Shown here piece by piece: positions 25,496 through 33,383 of a DNA stretch of 64,000 nucleotides. Below the pieces are notes generated by a model, which had not been told where the DNA came from, made no database searches, and worked only from the letters and a program-made list of their open reading frames with translations. The translations under genes and the position numbers were made by a program. The stretch comes from Nocardiopsis alba DSM 43377 (lineage in GTDB: Bacteria > Actinomycetota > Actinomycetes > Streptosporangiales > Streptosporangiaceae): positions 310,001-374,000 of the forward strand of contig NZ_ANAC01000012.1 of NCBI RefSeq assembly GCF_000341225.1, in the 5' to 3' direction. Positions within the stretch are counted from its first letter, which is position 1, and every line of letters starts with the position of its first letter.

Positions 25496-26364
25496 GGAGG
25501 GTGTGAAGGGTGCTCCCCGTCGGCCCGGTCGAGGAGGAACTCCAGGACCGGGCCGGTCTGGCCGAGCACCGCGTGGCCCACCCCGGGCAGGGAGAGGGTT
25601 CGGGCGTGCGGCACGTGAGCGCGTACGCGGCGCAGGGTCCGCGCCGAATCGAACATCCGGTCGCGCTCGCCCACGATCACCTGTACCGGCATGGCCAGTG
25701 AGCGCAGGTCGGCGTCGGAGACGAGCGGCAGGCGCGCGGTGCGCGGACGGAAGTCGGAGAAGTTCTCGAACACCGCCTCCAGCATGGCCCGATCCCCGGG
25801 ACGGTCCAGGCCGGTCATGGTCCGCACGGCCCTACGGCGTCCGCGCTCTCCGAACAGGGTCGACAGGGCCGCGCCCGCCAGGCTCCACCGACGTTCCCGT
25901 CCGATCCCCGCGGGGCAGAGCAGGCAGAGCGCTTCGACACGGCCGGGTCTGCGGGTCGCGTGGTCCAGCGCCGTCCAACCGCCCAGGGAGGTCCCCACCG
26001 ACAGGATCCGATCGAGGCCGAGCCCGTCCAGGACGTCGTCCAGCCACAGCGCCGTCGCCTCGGTGGTCGGGTCCGGCCGTGCGGGGGCGCTCAGACCGGG
26101 TTCGCCGATCAGGTCCACCGCGTACACCCGAAAGTGCGCGGACCAGGCGGTGACGTCCTCTCGCCAGGCCGCAGCGTTGGCGCCGGCGCCGTGCAGCAGG
26201 ACCAGGGCCGGAGCCCCGGGCGGGCCGCTCGCCAGGACGAAGGTCTCCCCCTCCCGGGTGGCGATCTTCAGATGGTCGGCGGGTACGGGCCAGTGGGCCA
26301 GTTCGCGACGGTAGCGCTCGAGGGCGCGGCGGCCGGCCTCCTCGGTGCGGTAGATCTCCACCAT
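25474..26364 (-). CDS. Alpha/beta-fold hydrolase
   Basis: A 296-residue hydrolase. The oxyanion-hole motif is VLLHGAGANAAAW (about residue 55), the nucleophile elbow is SVGTSLGGW with the serine near 120, the acid is likely in VIVGERDRMFD and the histidine in LPGVGHAV. The substrate is unknown; related enzymes are esterases, haloperoxidase-like proteins or C-C hydrolases. ATG 26364 follows GGGAGGA. The promoter region is shared with the divergent ABC exporter. Confidence 0.85.
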   Translation of the reverse strand: MVEIYRTEEAGRRALERYRRELAHWPVPADHLKIATREGETFVLASGPPGAPALVLLHGAGANAAAWREDVTAWSAHFRVYAVDLIGEPGLSAPARPDPTTEATALWLDDVLDGLGLDRILSVGTSLGGWTALDHATRRPGRVEALCLLCPAGIGRERRWSLAGAALSTLFGERGRRRAVRTMTGLDRPGDRAMLEAVFENFSDFRPRTARLPLVSDADLRSLAMPVQVIVGERDRMFDSARTLRRVRAHVPHARTLSLPGVGHAVLGQTGPVLEFLLDRADGEHPSHPPQDIGDS

Positions 26365-26450
26365 GAATCCTCCCTTGAGTACGGAAAACAACCCTAACCT
26401 TCCCCCTGTGAGAACCATAAAGGGGATTTTGAGGAATGCCGATGAGAAAG

Positions 26451-26481
26451 TTGACCTCAATCAATGTTGAGGTTCTATGGT
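26451..26481 (+). promoter_or_regulatory. SoxR/MerR-type promoter of the ABC exporter
   Basis: TTGACC (26451-26456) and TATGGT (26476-26481) are separated by 19 bp, the overlong spacing used by MerR-family activators. The spacer holds the inverted repeat ACCTCAA (26454-26460) and TTGAGGT (26467-26473), matching the SoxR-type core CCTCAA-N6-TTGAGG. Also present nearby are GAACCATA and TATGGTTC, a wider inverted repeat. In Streptomyces coelicolor, SoxR is known to activate an ABC transporter gene. Confidence 0.6.
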
Positions 26482-26518
26482 TCGAGGGAACCCGAGCCCC
26501 GAACGATCGGTGGGACCG

Positions 26519-28420
26519 ATGAGCATGGAAATGGCCGCGTGGAACTCCATCTACCACGCGATGCACGCCGAGGAGGATCGACGGCCCTTCTCCCTACCGG
26601 TGCTGCGCAGGATCGCCGGCTTCGCCCGTCCCCACTCCCGACGACTGGTCTGGTTCCTGGCCCTGAGCGTGGTGACCGCCGCCCTGGCCGTGGCCGCACC
26701 GCTCCTGGCCGGCCGGGTCGTCAACGCCATCGTCGACGGCTCCGCTCTCGGCCCCGTACTGCTGCTGGCCGGACTCATCGCCCTGGTCGCCATCACCGAG
26801 GCCGTCCTGGGCCTGGTCGTCCGGTGGCTCTCCGCGCACGTGGGCGAAGGGCTCATCCTGGACCTGCGCACCACCGTCTATGACCACGTCCAGCGCATGC
26901 CGGTCGCCTTCTTCACCCGCACCCGCACCGGAGCCCTGGTCAGCCGGCTCAACAACGACGTCATCGGTGCCCAACGGGCCTTCAGCGACGTGCTCTCGGG
27001 CGTGATGAGCAACCTGGTCACCCTGGTCCTGGCCCTGGTCGTCATGATGACCCTGTCCTGGCAGATCACCCTGTTGGCCCTGGTCCTGCTCCCGGTCTTC
27101 GTCCTGCCCGCCCGACGCATGGGCGCCCGCCTGGCCAGGATCGAACGCGAACGCACCCTGCACAACGCCGCCATGGGCACCCAGATGACCGAGCGCTTCT
27201 CCGCGCCCGGCGCCACCCTGGTCAAGCTCTTCGGTCGGCCCGACGAGGAGTCCTCGGAGTTCGCCCGCCGGGCCTCCCGGGTCCGCGACATCGGTGTGCG
27301 CACCGCGATGGTCCAAGAGGTCCTCTTCACCGCGTTGACCCTGGTCTCGGCGCTGGCGCTGGCCCTGGTGTACGGGCTCGGCGGCTACCACGCCCTGGCC
27401 GGAACCCTGGACGCCGGCACCGTCGTGGCGATGGGCATGCTCCTGACCCGGCTCTACGCCCCGCTGACCGCCCTGGCCGGAGCCCGGGTCGAGGTGATGA
27501 GCGCCCTGGTCAGCTTCAGCCGCGTCTTCGAGATCCTCGACCTCGAGCCCCTGGTCGACGAACGTCCCGACGCCCGACCCGTCCCCGAGGGGCCGGTCTC
27601 CCTGGAGTTCGACTCCGTCACCTTCGGCTACCCCACCGCCGACAAGGTCTCCCTGGCCTCCCTGGAGGAGGTCGCGACCCTGGACACCACCGACCACGGG
27701 CCCGTTCTGCGCGAGGTCTCCTTCAAGGTCGAACCCGGTCGGACGGTGGCGCTGGTCGGCTCCTCCGGAGCGGGCAAGTCGACCATCGCCCAGCTCACCC
27801 CGCGCCTGTACGACGTGGACTCGGGCAGCGTACGCCTGGGCGGCGTCGACGTGCGCGAGCTGACCTTCGAGTCCATCCGCGCGAACCTGGGCATGGTGAC
27901 CCAGGACGGCCACCTCTTCCACGAGTCCATCCGCTCCAACCTCACCCTGGGGGCGCCGGAGACCGACGACGAACGGATCTGGGAGGCGCTGCGCCGCGCC
28001 CGCCTGGACTCCCTGGTCGCCGATCTGCCCGACGGGCTGGACACGGTGGTGGGCGAACGCGGCTACCGCTTCTCGGGCGGTGAACGCCAGCGTCTGACCA
28101 TCGCCCGACTGCTGCTCACCGACCCCGAGGTCGTGATCCTGGACGAGGCCACCTCGGCTCTGGACTCCACCTCCGAGGCCGCCGTCCAGGCCGCTCTGAC
28201 CGAGGCGCTGGAGGGGCGCACCGCCCTGGTCATCGCCCACCGGCTCTCGACGATCCGGGCCGCCGACGAGATCCTGGTCGTGGAGCGGGGACGGATCGTC
28301 GAACGGGGAGCCCACGCCGAGCTGCTGAACCGCGACGGCCGTTACGCGGAGCTGTACCGCACCCAGTTCGCCCAGGGCACCGCGCAGGAGGACACCGAGG
28401 CCGTCCCCACGGCCGGTTGA
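26519..28420 (+). CDS. ABC multidrug-type exporter (TMD-NBD half transporter)
   Basis: A 633-residue half-transporter. Six transmembrane helices span about residues 40-320, followed by an ATP-binding domain with Walker A GSSGAGKST (about 415), signature FSGGERQRL (about 518) and Walker B VVILDEATSALD (about 537). The linker between residues 365 and 405 carries an insertion, VSLASLEEVATLDTTDHG, not usual in the family. It should homodimerise and export drugs or lipids. ATG 26519 is chosen because an upstream ATG (26477) overlaps the predicted -10 box. The SoxR-like promoter suggests induction by redox-active compounds. A hairpin terminator follows. Confidence 0.92.
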   Translation: MSMEMAAWNSIYHAMHAEEDRRPFSLPVLRRIAGFARPHSRRLVWFLALSVVTAALAVAAPLLAGRVVNAIVDGSALGPVLLLAGLIALVAITEAVLGLVVRWLSAHVGEGLILDLRTTVYDHVQRMPVAFFTRTRTGALVSRLNNDVIGAQRAFSDVLSGVMSNLVTLVLALVVMMTLSWQITLLALVLLPVFVLPARRMGARLARIERERTLHNAAMGTQMTERFSAPGATLVKLFGRPDEESSEFARRASRVRDIGVRTAMVQEVLFTALTLVSALALALVYGLGGYHALAGTLDAGTVVAMGMLLTRLYAPLTALAGARVEVMSALVSFSRVFEILDLEPLVDERPDARPVPEGPVSLEFDSVTFGYPTADKVSLASLEEVATLDTTDHGPVLREVSFKVEPGRTVALVGSSGAGKSTIAQLTPRLYDVDSGSVRLGGVDVRELTFESIRANLGMVTQDGHLFHESIRSNLTLGAPETDDERIWEALRRARLDSLVADLPDGLDTVVGERGYRFSGGERQRLTIARLLLTDPEVVILDEATSALDSTSEAAVQAALTEALEGRTALVIAHRLSTIRAADEILVVERGRIVERGAHAELLNRDGRYAELYRTQFAQGTAQEDTEAVPTAG

Positions 28421-28441
28421 CGCCGACCCTCCCCTCGAACC

Positions 28442-28481
28442 CCGTCTCCCCGGTGGCGCCACAGCGGGGAGACGGCCTTTT
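28442..28481 (+). terminator. Rho-independent terminator after the ABC exporter
   Basis: CCGTCTCCCC (28442-28451) pairs with GGGGAGACGG (28466-28475) and is followed by CCTTTT, a short T-run. Immediately after comes a tandem 12-bp repeat, AGAGGCCTGTCT, present twice (about 28484-28507). Confidence 0.75.
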
Positions 28482-28505
28482 CCAGAGGCCTGTCTAGAGG
28501 CCTGT

Positions 28506-29057
28506 CTAGAGGCTCTTGATCACCCTGGCGGGGTTGCCGACGGCGACCACGTTCGCGGGCAGGTCGCGGGAGACCACCGCGCCGGCGCCGACGACGGTGT
28601 TGTCGCCGATGGTCACGCCGGGGCAGACGATGACCCCGCCGCCCAGCCACACGTTCTCACCGATGGTGATGGGCTCGGCCGACTCCCAGCCGGCCTTGCG
28701 CTCCTCGGGGTCCAGGGGGTGGGTGGGGGTGAGCAGTTGGACGTTGGGGCCGATCTGGGTGTGGGAGCCGATCCTGATCGGCGCCACGTCCAGCATGACC
28801 GCCCCGTAGTTGACGAAGGCGTGGTCTCCGAGGGTGATCCGGTAGCCCAGGTCCACCGACAGCGGAGGGCGCACGTCTCCCCCTTCGCCCACCTCGCCGA
28901 GCAGGTCGGCCAGGGCCTCGGCGCGACCTTGCGGGTCGTCGGGGGCGGTGGTGTTGAAGCGCTCCATCAGTTTCTGCGCGCGAACGGAGTCGGCGGCCAC
29001 CTCGTCATCGACCCGGTAGGGCTCACCGGCGAGCATGCGTTCCTTCTGACTGGTCAA
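28506..29057 (-). CDS. maa: Maltose/galactoside O-acetyltransferase
   Basis: A 183-residue left-handed beta-helix acetyltransferase. It starts with the mac domain (KERMLAGEPYRVDDEVAADS) and continues with hexapeptide repeats such as IRIGSHTQIGPNV, ITIGENVWLGGGV and VTIGDNTVVGAGAVV. The catalytic histidine is in TPTHPLDPEER. It transfers acetyl from acetyl-CoA to sugars, likely a detoxifying reaction. ATG 29057 has AAAGGACC upstream. It stands alone. Confidence 0.93.
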   Translation of the reverse strand: MTSQKERMLAGEPYRVDDEVAADSVRAQKLMERFNTTAPDDPQGRAEALADLLGEVGEGGDVRPPLSVDLGYRITLGDHAFVNYGAVMLDVAPIRIGSHTQIGPNVQLLTPTHPLDPEERKAGWESAEPITIGENVWLGGGVIVCPGVTIGDNTVVGAGAVVSRDLPANVVAVGNPARVIKSL

Positions 29058-29195
29058 CGAAAGGTCCTTTCGAACGGTGGACCCACGACCCTAGAGGGTG
29101 TCCCCGCGACGCGCAGGTCTCCAGGATCGAGGTGCTTCCGGGGCGCTGAACCAGAGAAAGGGGCGCGGAGGGGGTTCCGCTCCACACCCCTTGCA

Positions 29196-29224
29196 ACTAC
29201 AGTCGGTAGTACTACACCTGGTAG
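29196..29224. promoter_or_regulatory. ACTAC/GTAGT repeat cluster before the FAD monooxygenase
   Basis: ACTAC (29196), GTAGT (29206), ACTAC (29211) and GTAG (29221) alternate as inverted half-sites within 29 bp, just ahead of the ribosome-binding site GAGGAG. This is a candidate repressor site; the arms resemble BlaI or TetR half-sites, but no such regulator is adjacent. Confidence 0.4.
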
Positions 29225-29234
29225 AGGAGTGGGC

Positions 29235-30437
29235 ATGCACGTTCTCGTCGCCGGAGCCGGAATCGCGGGGGCCGCCGCCGCGCTCGCCCTCGGCAACCAG
29301 GGCCACCGGGTCACCGTCCTGGAACGCGCCCCGGCCGCCCGTGACGGCGGCTGCGCGATCGTCCTGTGGAGCAACGGCACCGCCGTCCTGAAGGACCTCG
29401 GCGTGGACCCGACCGCCCTGGGAGAACGCATCGAGGCGGTCGACGTGTACAGCGCAGGCGGCCGCGCGCTGATGTCGGTCGACACCACCCGACTGGAGAC
29501 CCGCTTCGACGCCCCGGTCCTGGGCGTCCCCCGCCGGAACCTGCACCGGCGCCTCCTGCGGGACCTCCCCGAGGAGATCCTCCACTACGGGGCCCGCCTG
29601 ACCCACGTGCACGAGGGCGAGGACCACGTACGGGTCCGCACCTCCGAGGGCCGCGAGTACACCGCGGACCTGCTCATCGGCGCCGACGGGGTCAACTCCG
29701 CCGTACGCGCCGCCCTGCCCGCCCCTCTCCCCGGGGCCGAGACCACGGGCGCGGCCACCTGGCAGGGGCTGACCTCCACACTTCCCCGGGACCTGGCCTC
29801 CCGATCCCGCCTGTACATGGGCCGCCGGGGCGGGGTCGGCTTCAACCCCGCGGGCCGGGGCCTGGTGCAGTGGCTCATCGACCTGCGCCACACCCCCGGC
29901 GTCGACCTGAACCGCCCCGACCGGGCCCTGCCCCTGCTGCGCGAGCACTACGCGGACTGGGCCGAACCCGTCACCACGCTGCTGGCCCACCTGACCGAGC
30001 ACGACCTGGAACTCTTCCCCCATCGCAGACACCGGGTCGGACGCCGCTGGGGGCACGGCCGCGTCCTGCTGATCGGCGACGCCGCCCACGCGATGCCGCC
30101 CATCCTGGCCCAGGGAGCCGGACAGGCGTTGGAGGACGTCTCCCTGCTGACCCGGCTCCTGCCCACCGCCGACCTCACCACCCGGGCGGGACGTGAGGCC
30201 CTCCAGCACGCCTACACCCGTCGACGCGCGCGCCAGGCCCGGCTGGCCTCGACCATGGCGACCCGAGGGGTGGCCACCTCCGGTCCGCGTACCCTGGCCC
30301 AGAGCGAGGCGGCGCTGCGCGGGGCCGCCCTCCTGCCCTCCGGCCTGCCCACCCGCGTGTTCGAAGGCCTCATGACGGGCGTCAGCGAGCGTCTGCGGGC
30401 CGGTGCCCCTGTCGAACAAGCACTTCCCCGCCCCTGA
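29235..30437 (+). CDS. FAD-dependent aromatic-type monooxygenase
   Basis: A 400-residue group A flavoprotein monooxygenase. It has the GxGxxG motif VAGAGIAGAAAAL at residues 5-17, the DG motif LLIGADGVNSAVRAA near 155 and the GD motif VLLIGDAAHAMPP near 280. It should hydroxylate an aromatic or polyketide-like compound using NAD(P)H and oxygen. Many relatives inactivate antibiotics or tailor natural products. ATG 29235 follows GAGGAG. There are no catabolic neighbours. Confidence 0.88.
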   Translation: MHVLVAGAGIAGAAAALALGNQGHRVTVLERAPAARDGGCAIVLWSNGTAVLKDLGVDPTALGERIEAVDVYSAGGRALMSVDTTRLETRFDAPVLGVPRRNLHRRLLRDLPEEILHYGARLTHVHEGEDHVRVRTSEGREYTADLLIGADGVNSAVRAALPAPLPGAETTGAATWQGLTSTLPRDLASRSRLYMGRRGGVGFNPAGRGLVQWLIDLRHTPGVDLNRPDRALPLLREHYADWAEPVTTLLAHLTEHDLELFPHRRHRVGRRWGHGRVLLIGDAAHAMPPILAQGAGQALEDVSLLTRLLPTADLTTRAGREALQHAYTRRRARQARLASTMATRGVATSGPRTLAQSEAALRGAALLPSGLPTRVFEGLMTGVSERLRAGAPVEQALPRP

Positions 30438-30449
30438 CCGAGAACGACG

Positions 30450-30483
30450 GCGGGGCCGCCCCCTTCCAAGAGGACGGCCCCGC
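30450..30483. terminator. Terminator between monooxygenase and acyltransferase
   Basis: GCGGGGCCG (30450-30458) and CGGCCCCGC (30475-30483) form a perfect 9-bp stem with a 16-nt loop between the two convergent genes. Confidence 0.6.
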
Positions 30484-30498
30484 ACGGACACGGAACGC

Positions 30499-31683
30499 TC
30501 ACAGCACCCTGCGGACACCGGGGATCGTTCGGATCAGCGCGGCGCTCGCCCAGCACAGCGGCACCGCCAGGGCGGACAGGGCGGCGAACTTGGTCACCGC
30601 GGCGGCCTCCCAGCCGCTCAGGGCCAGACCGAGCCCCACCAGCACCACCGCGTGCAGCACGTACACGGCGAAGGCGTTGTCGGACAGGAAACGCCACAGG
30701 CGGCCGCTCCGGTTCACGAACCGGCGGAAGGACACCAGCAGCGCCAGGATCACGCCCAGGGTGAAGAAGGACTCCACCAGGATCTGGACCAGCGCCTGCC
30801 AGGAGCCGGGCGTCAGGGCCGCCTCGTCGAGCGGCCCCGCCATCCCCACGGCCATCGCGGCCAGGGCGACCAGGGCCATCACCAGCCCGACGGGGCCGGC
30901 CCGGCCGGGCAGACGCCGCGCCCAATCACCGCGATAGGCGAGGATCCCCACCACGAACAGGGAGACGTACTGGGGCAGGTAGCCGGGGCTGGGCAGCCCC
31001 ACCACCGGCCAATAGGGCGCGGGGAAGGCCCACCGCCACAGGAAGGTGACCAGCCCCAGACCCACGGCGAACACCAGCACGGGCACGAACCAGCGCAGCG
31101 GACCCCGCTCGGAAGGGGCTCCGGTCGCCGACACGGCTTCGGGGACGGTCACGGCCGAACGGCGATCGCGCAGCCGGCGCACCAGTGAGTAGACCAGGCT
31201 CATCACCAGCAGCACCTCGACGAACCAGAGCGGCCCCGGGTCGACGCTGAGCAGGTAGAGCAGCCACAACGGCAGGTCGGGTTCGGCCTGAAGGATCTCG
31301 GAGTAGGCCGGCACCATCGCGATCGGACGCAACAGGATCAGGAACAGCAGGAGGGGGACGCCCAGACGGACCAGGCGTTCGCGGACGAACCCGCGCCGCC
31401 CCTTGCGGTCGAAGGCGCCCGGCACGAAGTAGCCGGCGATGAGGAAGAACATGCCCATGAAGAACGTCTGGTTGACGATCACGAACACGTCCAGCAGCAC
31501 CCCGGAGGGGTCCTGCGCGGGTTCGGTGTAGAACCACACCGGGATGTTGCCGTAGGTGACGGCCGCGTGGTGCAGCACGACCAGGATCGTGAGCACCACG
31601 CGCAGATGGTCGACGTAGTGCAGGCGGGTTCGGGGGGTCGGGGGCGAGACGTCGCCCGTGGAGGGTTCGGTGGTCGATGTCAT
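30499..31683 (-). CDS. Acyltransferase 3 family membrane protein (OafA-like)
   Basis: A 394-residue integral membrane protein with about 10 helices. The acyltransferase_3 start motif YVDHLRVVLTILVVLHH is at residues 23-39, followed by FFMGMFFLIAGYF and RLVRLGVPLLLFL. Members move acetyl or other acyl groups onto extracytoplasmic sugars or lipids. It is the second gene of an operon with a TetR regulator: the ATGA overlap (31680-31683) couples translation. Confidence 0.88.
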   Translation of the reverse strand: MTSTTEPSTGDVSPPTPRTRLHYVDHLRVVLTILVVLHHAAVTYGNIPVWFYTEPAQDPSGVLLDVFVIVNQTFFMGMFFLIAGYFVPGAFDRKGRRGFVRERLVRLGVPLLLFLILLRPIAMVPAYSEILQAEPDLPLWLLYLLSVDPGPLWFVEVLLVMSLVYSLVRRLRDRRSAVTVPEAVSATGAPSERGPLRWFVPVLVFAVGLGLVTFLWRWAFPAPYWPVVGLPSPGYLPQYVSLFVVGILAYRGDWARRLPGRAGPVGLVMALVALAAMAVGMAGPLDEAALTPGSWQALVQILVESFFTLGVILALLVSFRRFVNRSGRLWRFLSDNAFAVYVLHAVVLVGLGLALSGWEAAAVTKFAALSALAVPLCWASAALIRTIPGVRRVL

Positions 31684-32336
31684 GGTGACCTCGTGGTGGG
31701 TGGGGCTGGGGACGACGGTTCGACCCGGATCGCGTGGAGGAGGAGGTCGGCTAGTTGCTCCGCGTGAGCCGGCAGGTCGTGGTCGGGGTGCACCCGCCAG
31801 TACTCGAACATGCCGTCCACGGCCGACTGCTGGCTGACCGCCATCACGCGCACGTCGAAGTCGCGGAACTCTCCGCTCTCCTGGCCCGCCCGGTAGAGGT
31901 TCTCCAACCCCTCGTACAGGGGCTCGGCCTGGAGGCCGCCGTAGCGGGGGTTCCCCCGGGCGTCGCGGGCGTGGATGAAGATCTGGGCCAGGGCCGCCAT
32001 GCGCTCGCGGTGCTCCAGCGCGTACTCGGCCACACCGCGGATGTGGACGCGCAGGGCCTCCGAACTACTGTCCTGGGCCATCATCCGGGGCACGACCGTC
32101 TCACCGATCTCGGTGTAGACGTCCATCACCACCTGGTCCATCAGCTCGTCCTTGCCCTCGAAGTGGTAGGAGATCACGCCCTTGCTGATCCCCGCCGTCC
32201 GCGCGATCCGGGCCAGAGAGGCGTTGGGATATCCGAGCTCGGCGATGGTGCGCACCGCGGCGTCGATGATCTGTTCCCTGCGGGCCCTCTCGATGAAGGA
32301 CCTCTTCTGACCGTCCGGCTTATTTTTTGACCGCAT
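31680..32336 (-). CDS. TetR family regulator of the acyltransferase operon
   Basis: A 218-residue TetR regulator. The helix-turn-helix spans residues 15-60 (LARIARTAGISKGVISYHFEGKD), followed by a helical effector domain. It overlaps the acyltransferase start by 4 bp, so it likely represses its own operon. ATG 32336 lies next to the AT-rich stretch CTTATTTTTTGACC, which may hold its promoter. Confidence 0.9.
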   Translation of the reverse strand: MRSKNKPDGQKRSFIERARREQIIDAAVRTIAELGYPNASLARIARTAGISKGVISYHFEGKDELMDQVVMDVYTEIGETVVPRMMAQDSSSEALRVHIRGVAEYALEHRERMAALAQIFIHARDARGNPRYGGLQAEPLYEGLENLYRAGQESGEFRDFDVRVMAVSQQSAVDGMFEYWRVHPDHDLPAHAEQLADLLLHAIRVEPSSPAPPTTRSP

Positions 32337-32491
32337 GGCCAGAATTTAGCACGGGCGGCCTGAAAACCATGGGGGATCCCCCTGAACCGCCCCTGGCCCG
32401 CCCCCGAGCGATCACGCACGCCGACCCCGAGGAAAAGGGCCGGCACACCACCCCCGCGCCCGAGGACGACCAGGTCGCAGGCGGGTGGAAG

Positions 32492-32926
32492 ATGGATTCC
32501 ATGACCCGACCCGCATCAGGCCTCCCATGGCCGGTCCTCGCCTGGGTCGCGCTCGGCGGTGCCCTGGGCGCCTCGGCCCGACACGGACTGGACCTCCTCT
32601 GGCCGCACGCCGCCTCCGGGGTCTCCTGGACCACCCTGGCCATCAACGTCACCGGCAGCCTGCTCATCGGCGTGCTCATGGAACTGATCGTCCACCGGTG
32701 GCCGCACAACCCCTACACGCGCCCGTTCCTCGGCGTGGGACTCCTCGGCGGGTACACGACCTTCTCCGCCTACAGCGTGGACGTGGTCACCGCCCTGGAA
32801 CGGGGCTTTCCGCTCACCGCGTTCGCCTACCTGGCCCTGACCCTGATCGGCGCGCTGACGGCGGCCTGGGCCGCCTCGTCTCTGGCGCACCGGGCGCTCG
32901 CCCACAGCGGCGGGAGGAACCCGTGA
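32492..32926 (+). CDS. crcB: Fluoride channel subunit 1 (Fluc/CrcB)
   Basis: A 144-residue four-helix fluoride channel. Family motifs are LGGALGASARHG in helix 1, INVTGSLLIG in helix 2 with the pore asparagine, and LLGGYTTFSAYSVD in helix 3 with the Na+-binding break and phenylalanine box. It exports fluoride passively as an antiparallel dimer. ATG 32492 or ATG 32501 may start the protein. It overlaps the second fluoride channel gene by 4 bp. I found no fluoride riboswitch upstream. Confidence 0.93.
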   Translation: MDSMTRPASGLPWPVLAWVALGGALGASARHGLDLLWPHAASGVSWTTLAINVTGSLLIGVLMELIVHRWPHNPYTRPFLGVGLLGGYTTFSAYSVDVVTALERGFPLTAFAYLALTLIGALTAAWAASSLAHRALAHSGGRNP

Positions 32927-33285
32927 CCACGCTGATGGTGGCCCTGGGCGCGGCCGTGGGCGCCCCGCTGCGGTTCCTGGTGGACCTGTTCCTCAAGCGT
33001 CGGCTGGGTGAGGACTTCCCCTGGGGCACCCTGGCCGTGAACGTGGCCGGCAGCCTCGTGCTGGGCGTGGTCATGGCGCTGCCGCTGCCGGCCGAGGCGA
33101 CCGCCCTGCTGGGCGTCGGCTTCTGCGGGGCCCTGACCACCTACTCCACCTTCGCCTACGAGACCGTGCAGCTCACCCGGACCGGTGCCCGCCTGCAGGC
33201 CCTGATCTCGGTGCTTGCACACCTGGTGGCGGGCCTGGGGGCGGCCTGGTGCGGGCTGCACCTCACCACCCTGCTGTTGTCGTGA
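32923..33285 (+). CDS. crcB: Fluoride channel subunit 2 (Fluc/CrcB)
   Basis: A 120-residue paralogue of the preceding channel. Motifs are GAAVGAPLRFLVD in helix 1, VNVAGSLVLG in helix 2 and FCGALTTYSTFAYE in helix 3. The paired, overlapping arrangement (GTGA at 32923-32926, with GGGAGGAA before it) is typical of actinomycetes and Bacilli, where two single-gene subunits may form a heterodimer or have fixed opposite topologies. Transcription ends before the convergent orphan gene. Confidence 0.93.
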   Translation: MTTLMVALGAAVGAPLRFLVDLFLKRRLGEDFPWGTLAVNVAGSLVLGVVMALPLPAEATALLGVGFCGALTTYSTFAYETVQLTRTGARLQALISVLAHLVAGLGAAWCGLHLTTLLLS

Positions 33286-33383
33286 ACATGACCCGGCCCT
33301 CAAGGCCCGGGATCGGAGGTAGCGCCCGGCCGGCCGCCGGGTCGGCTGCTCTCCTGAACGGACGCCTTCACGAGTCGCCCCGC

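Noticed and set aside
32338..32491. Fluoride riboswitch before the crcB pair
   Set aside because: The upstream sequence shows no recognisable pseudoknot core or conserved loops of the crcB motif, so I do not call one.
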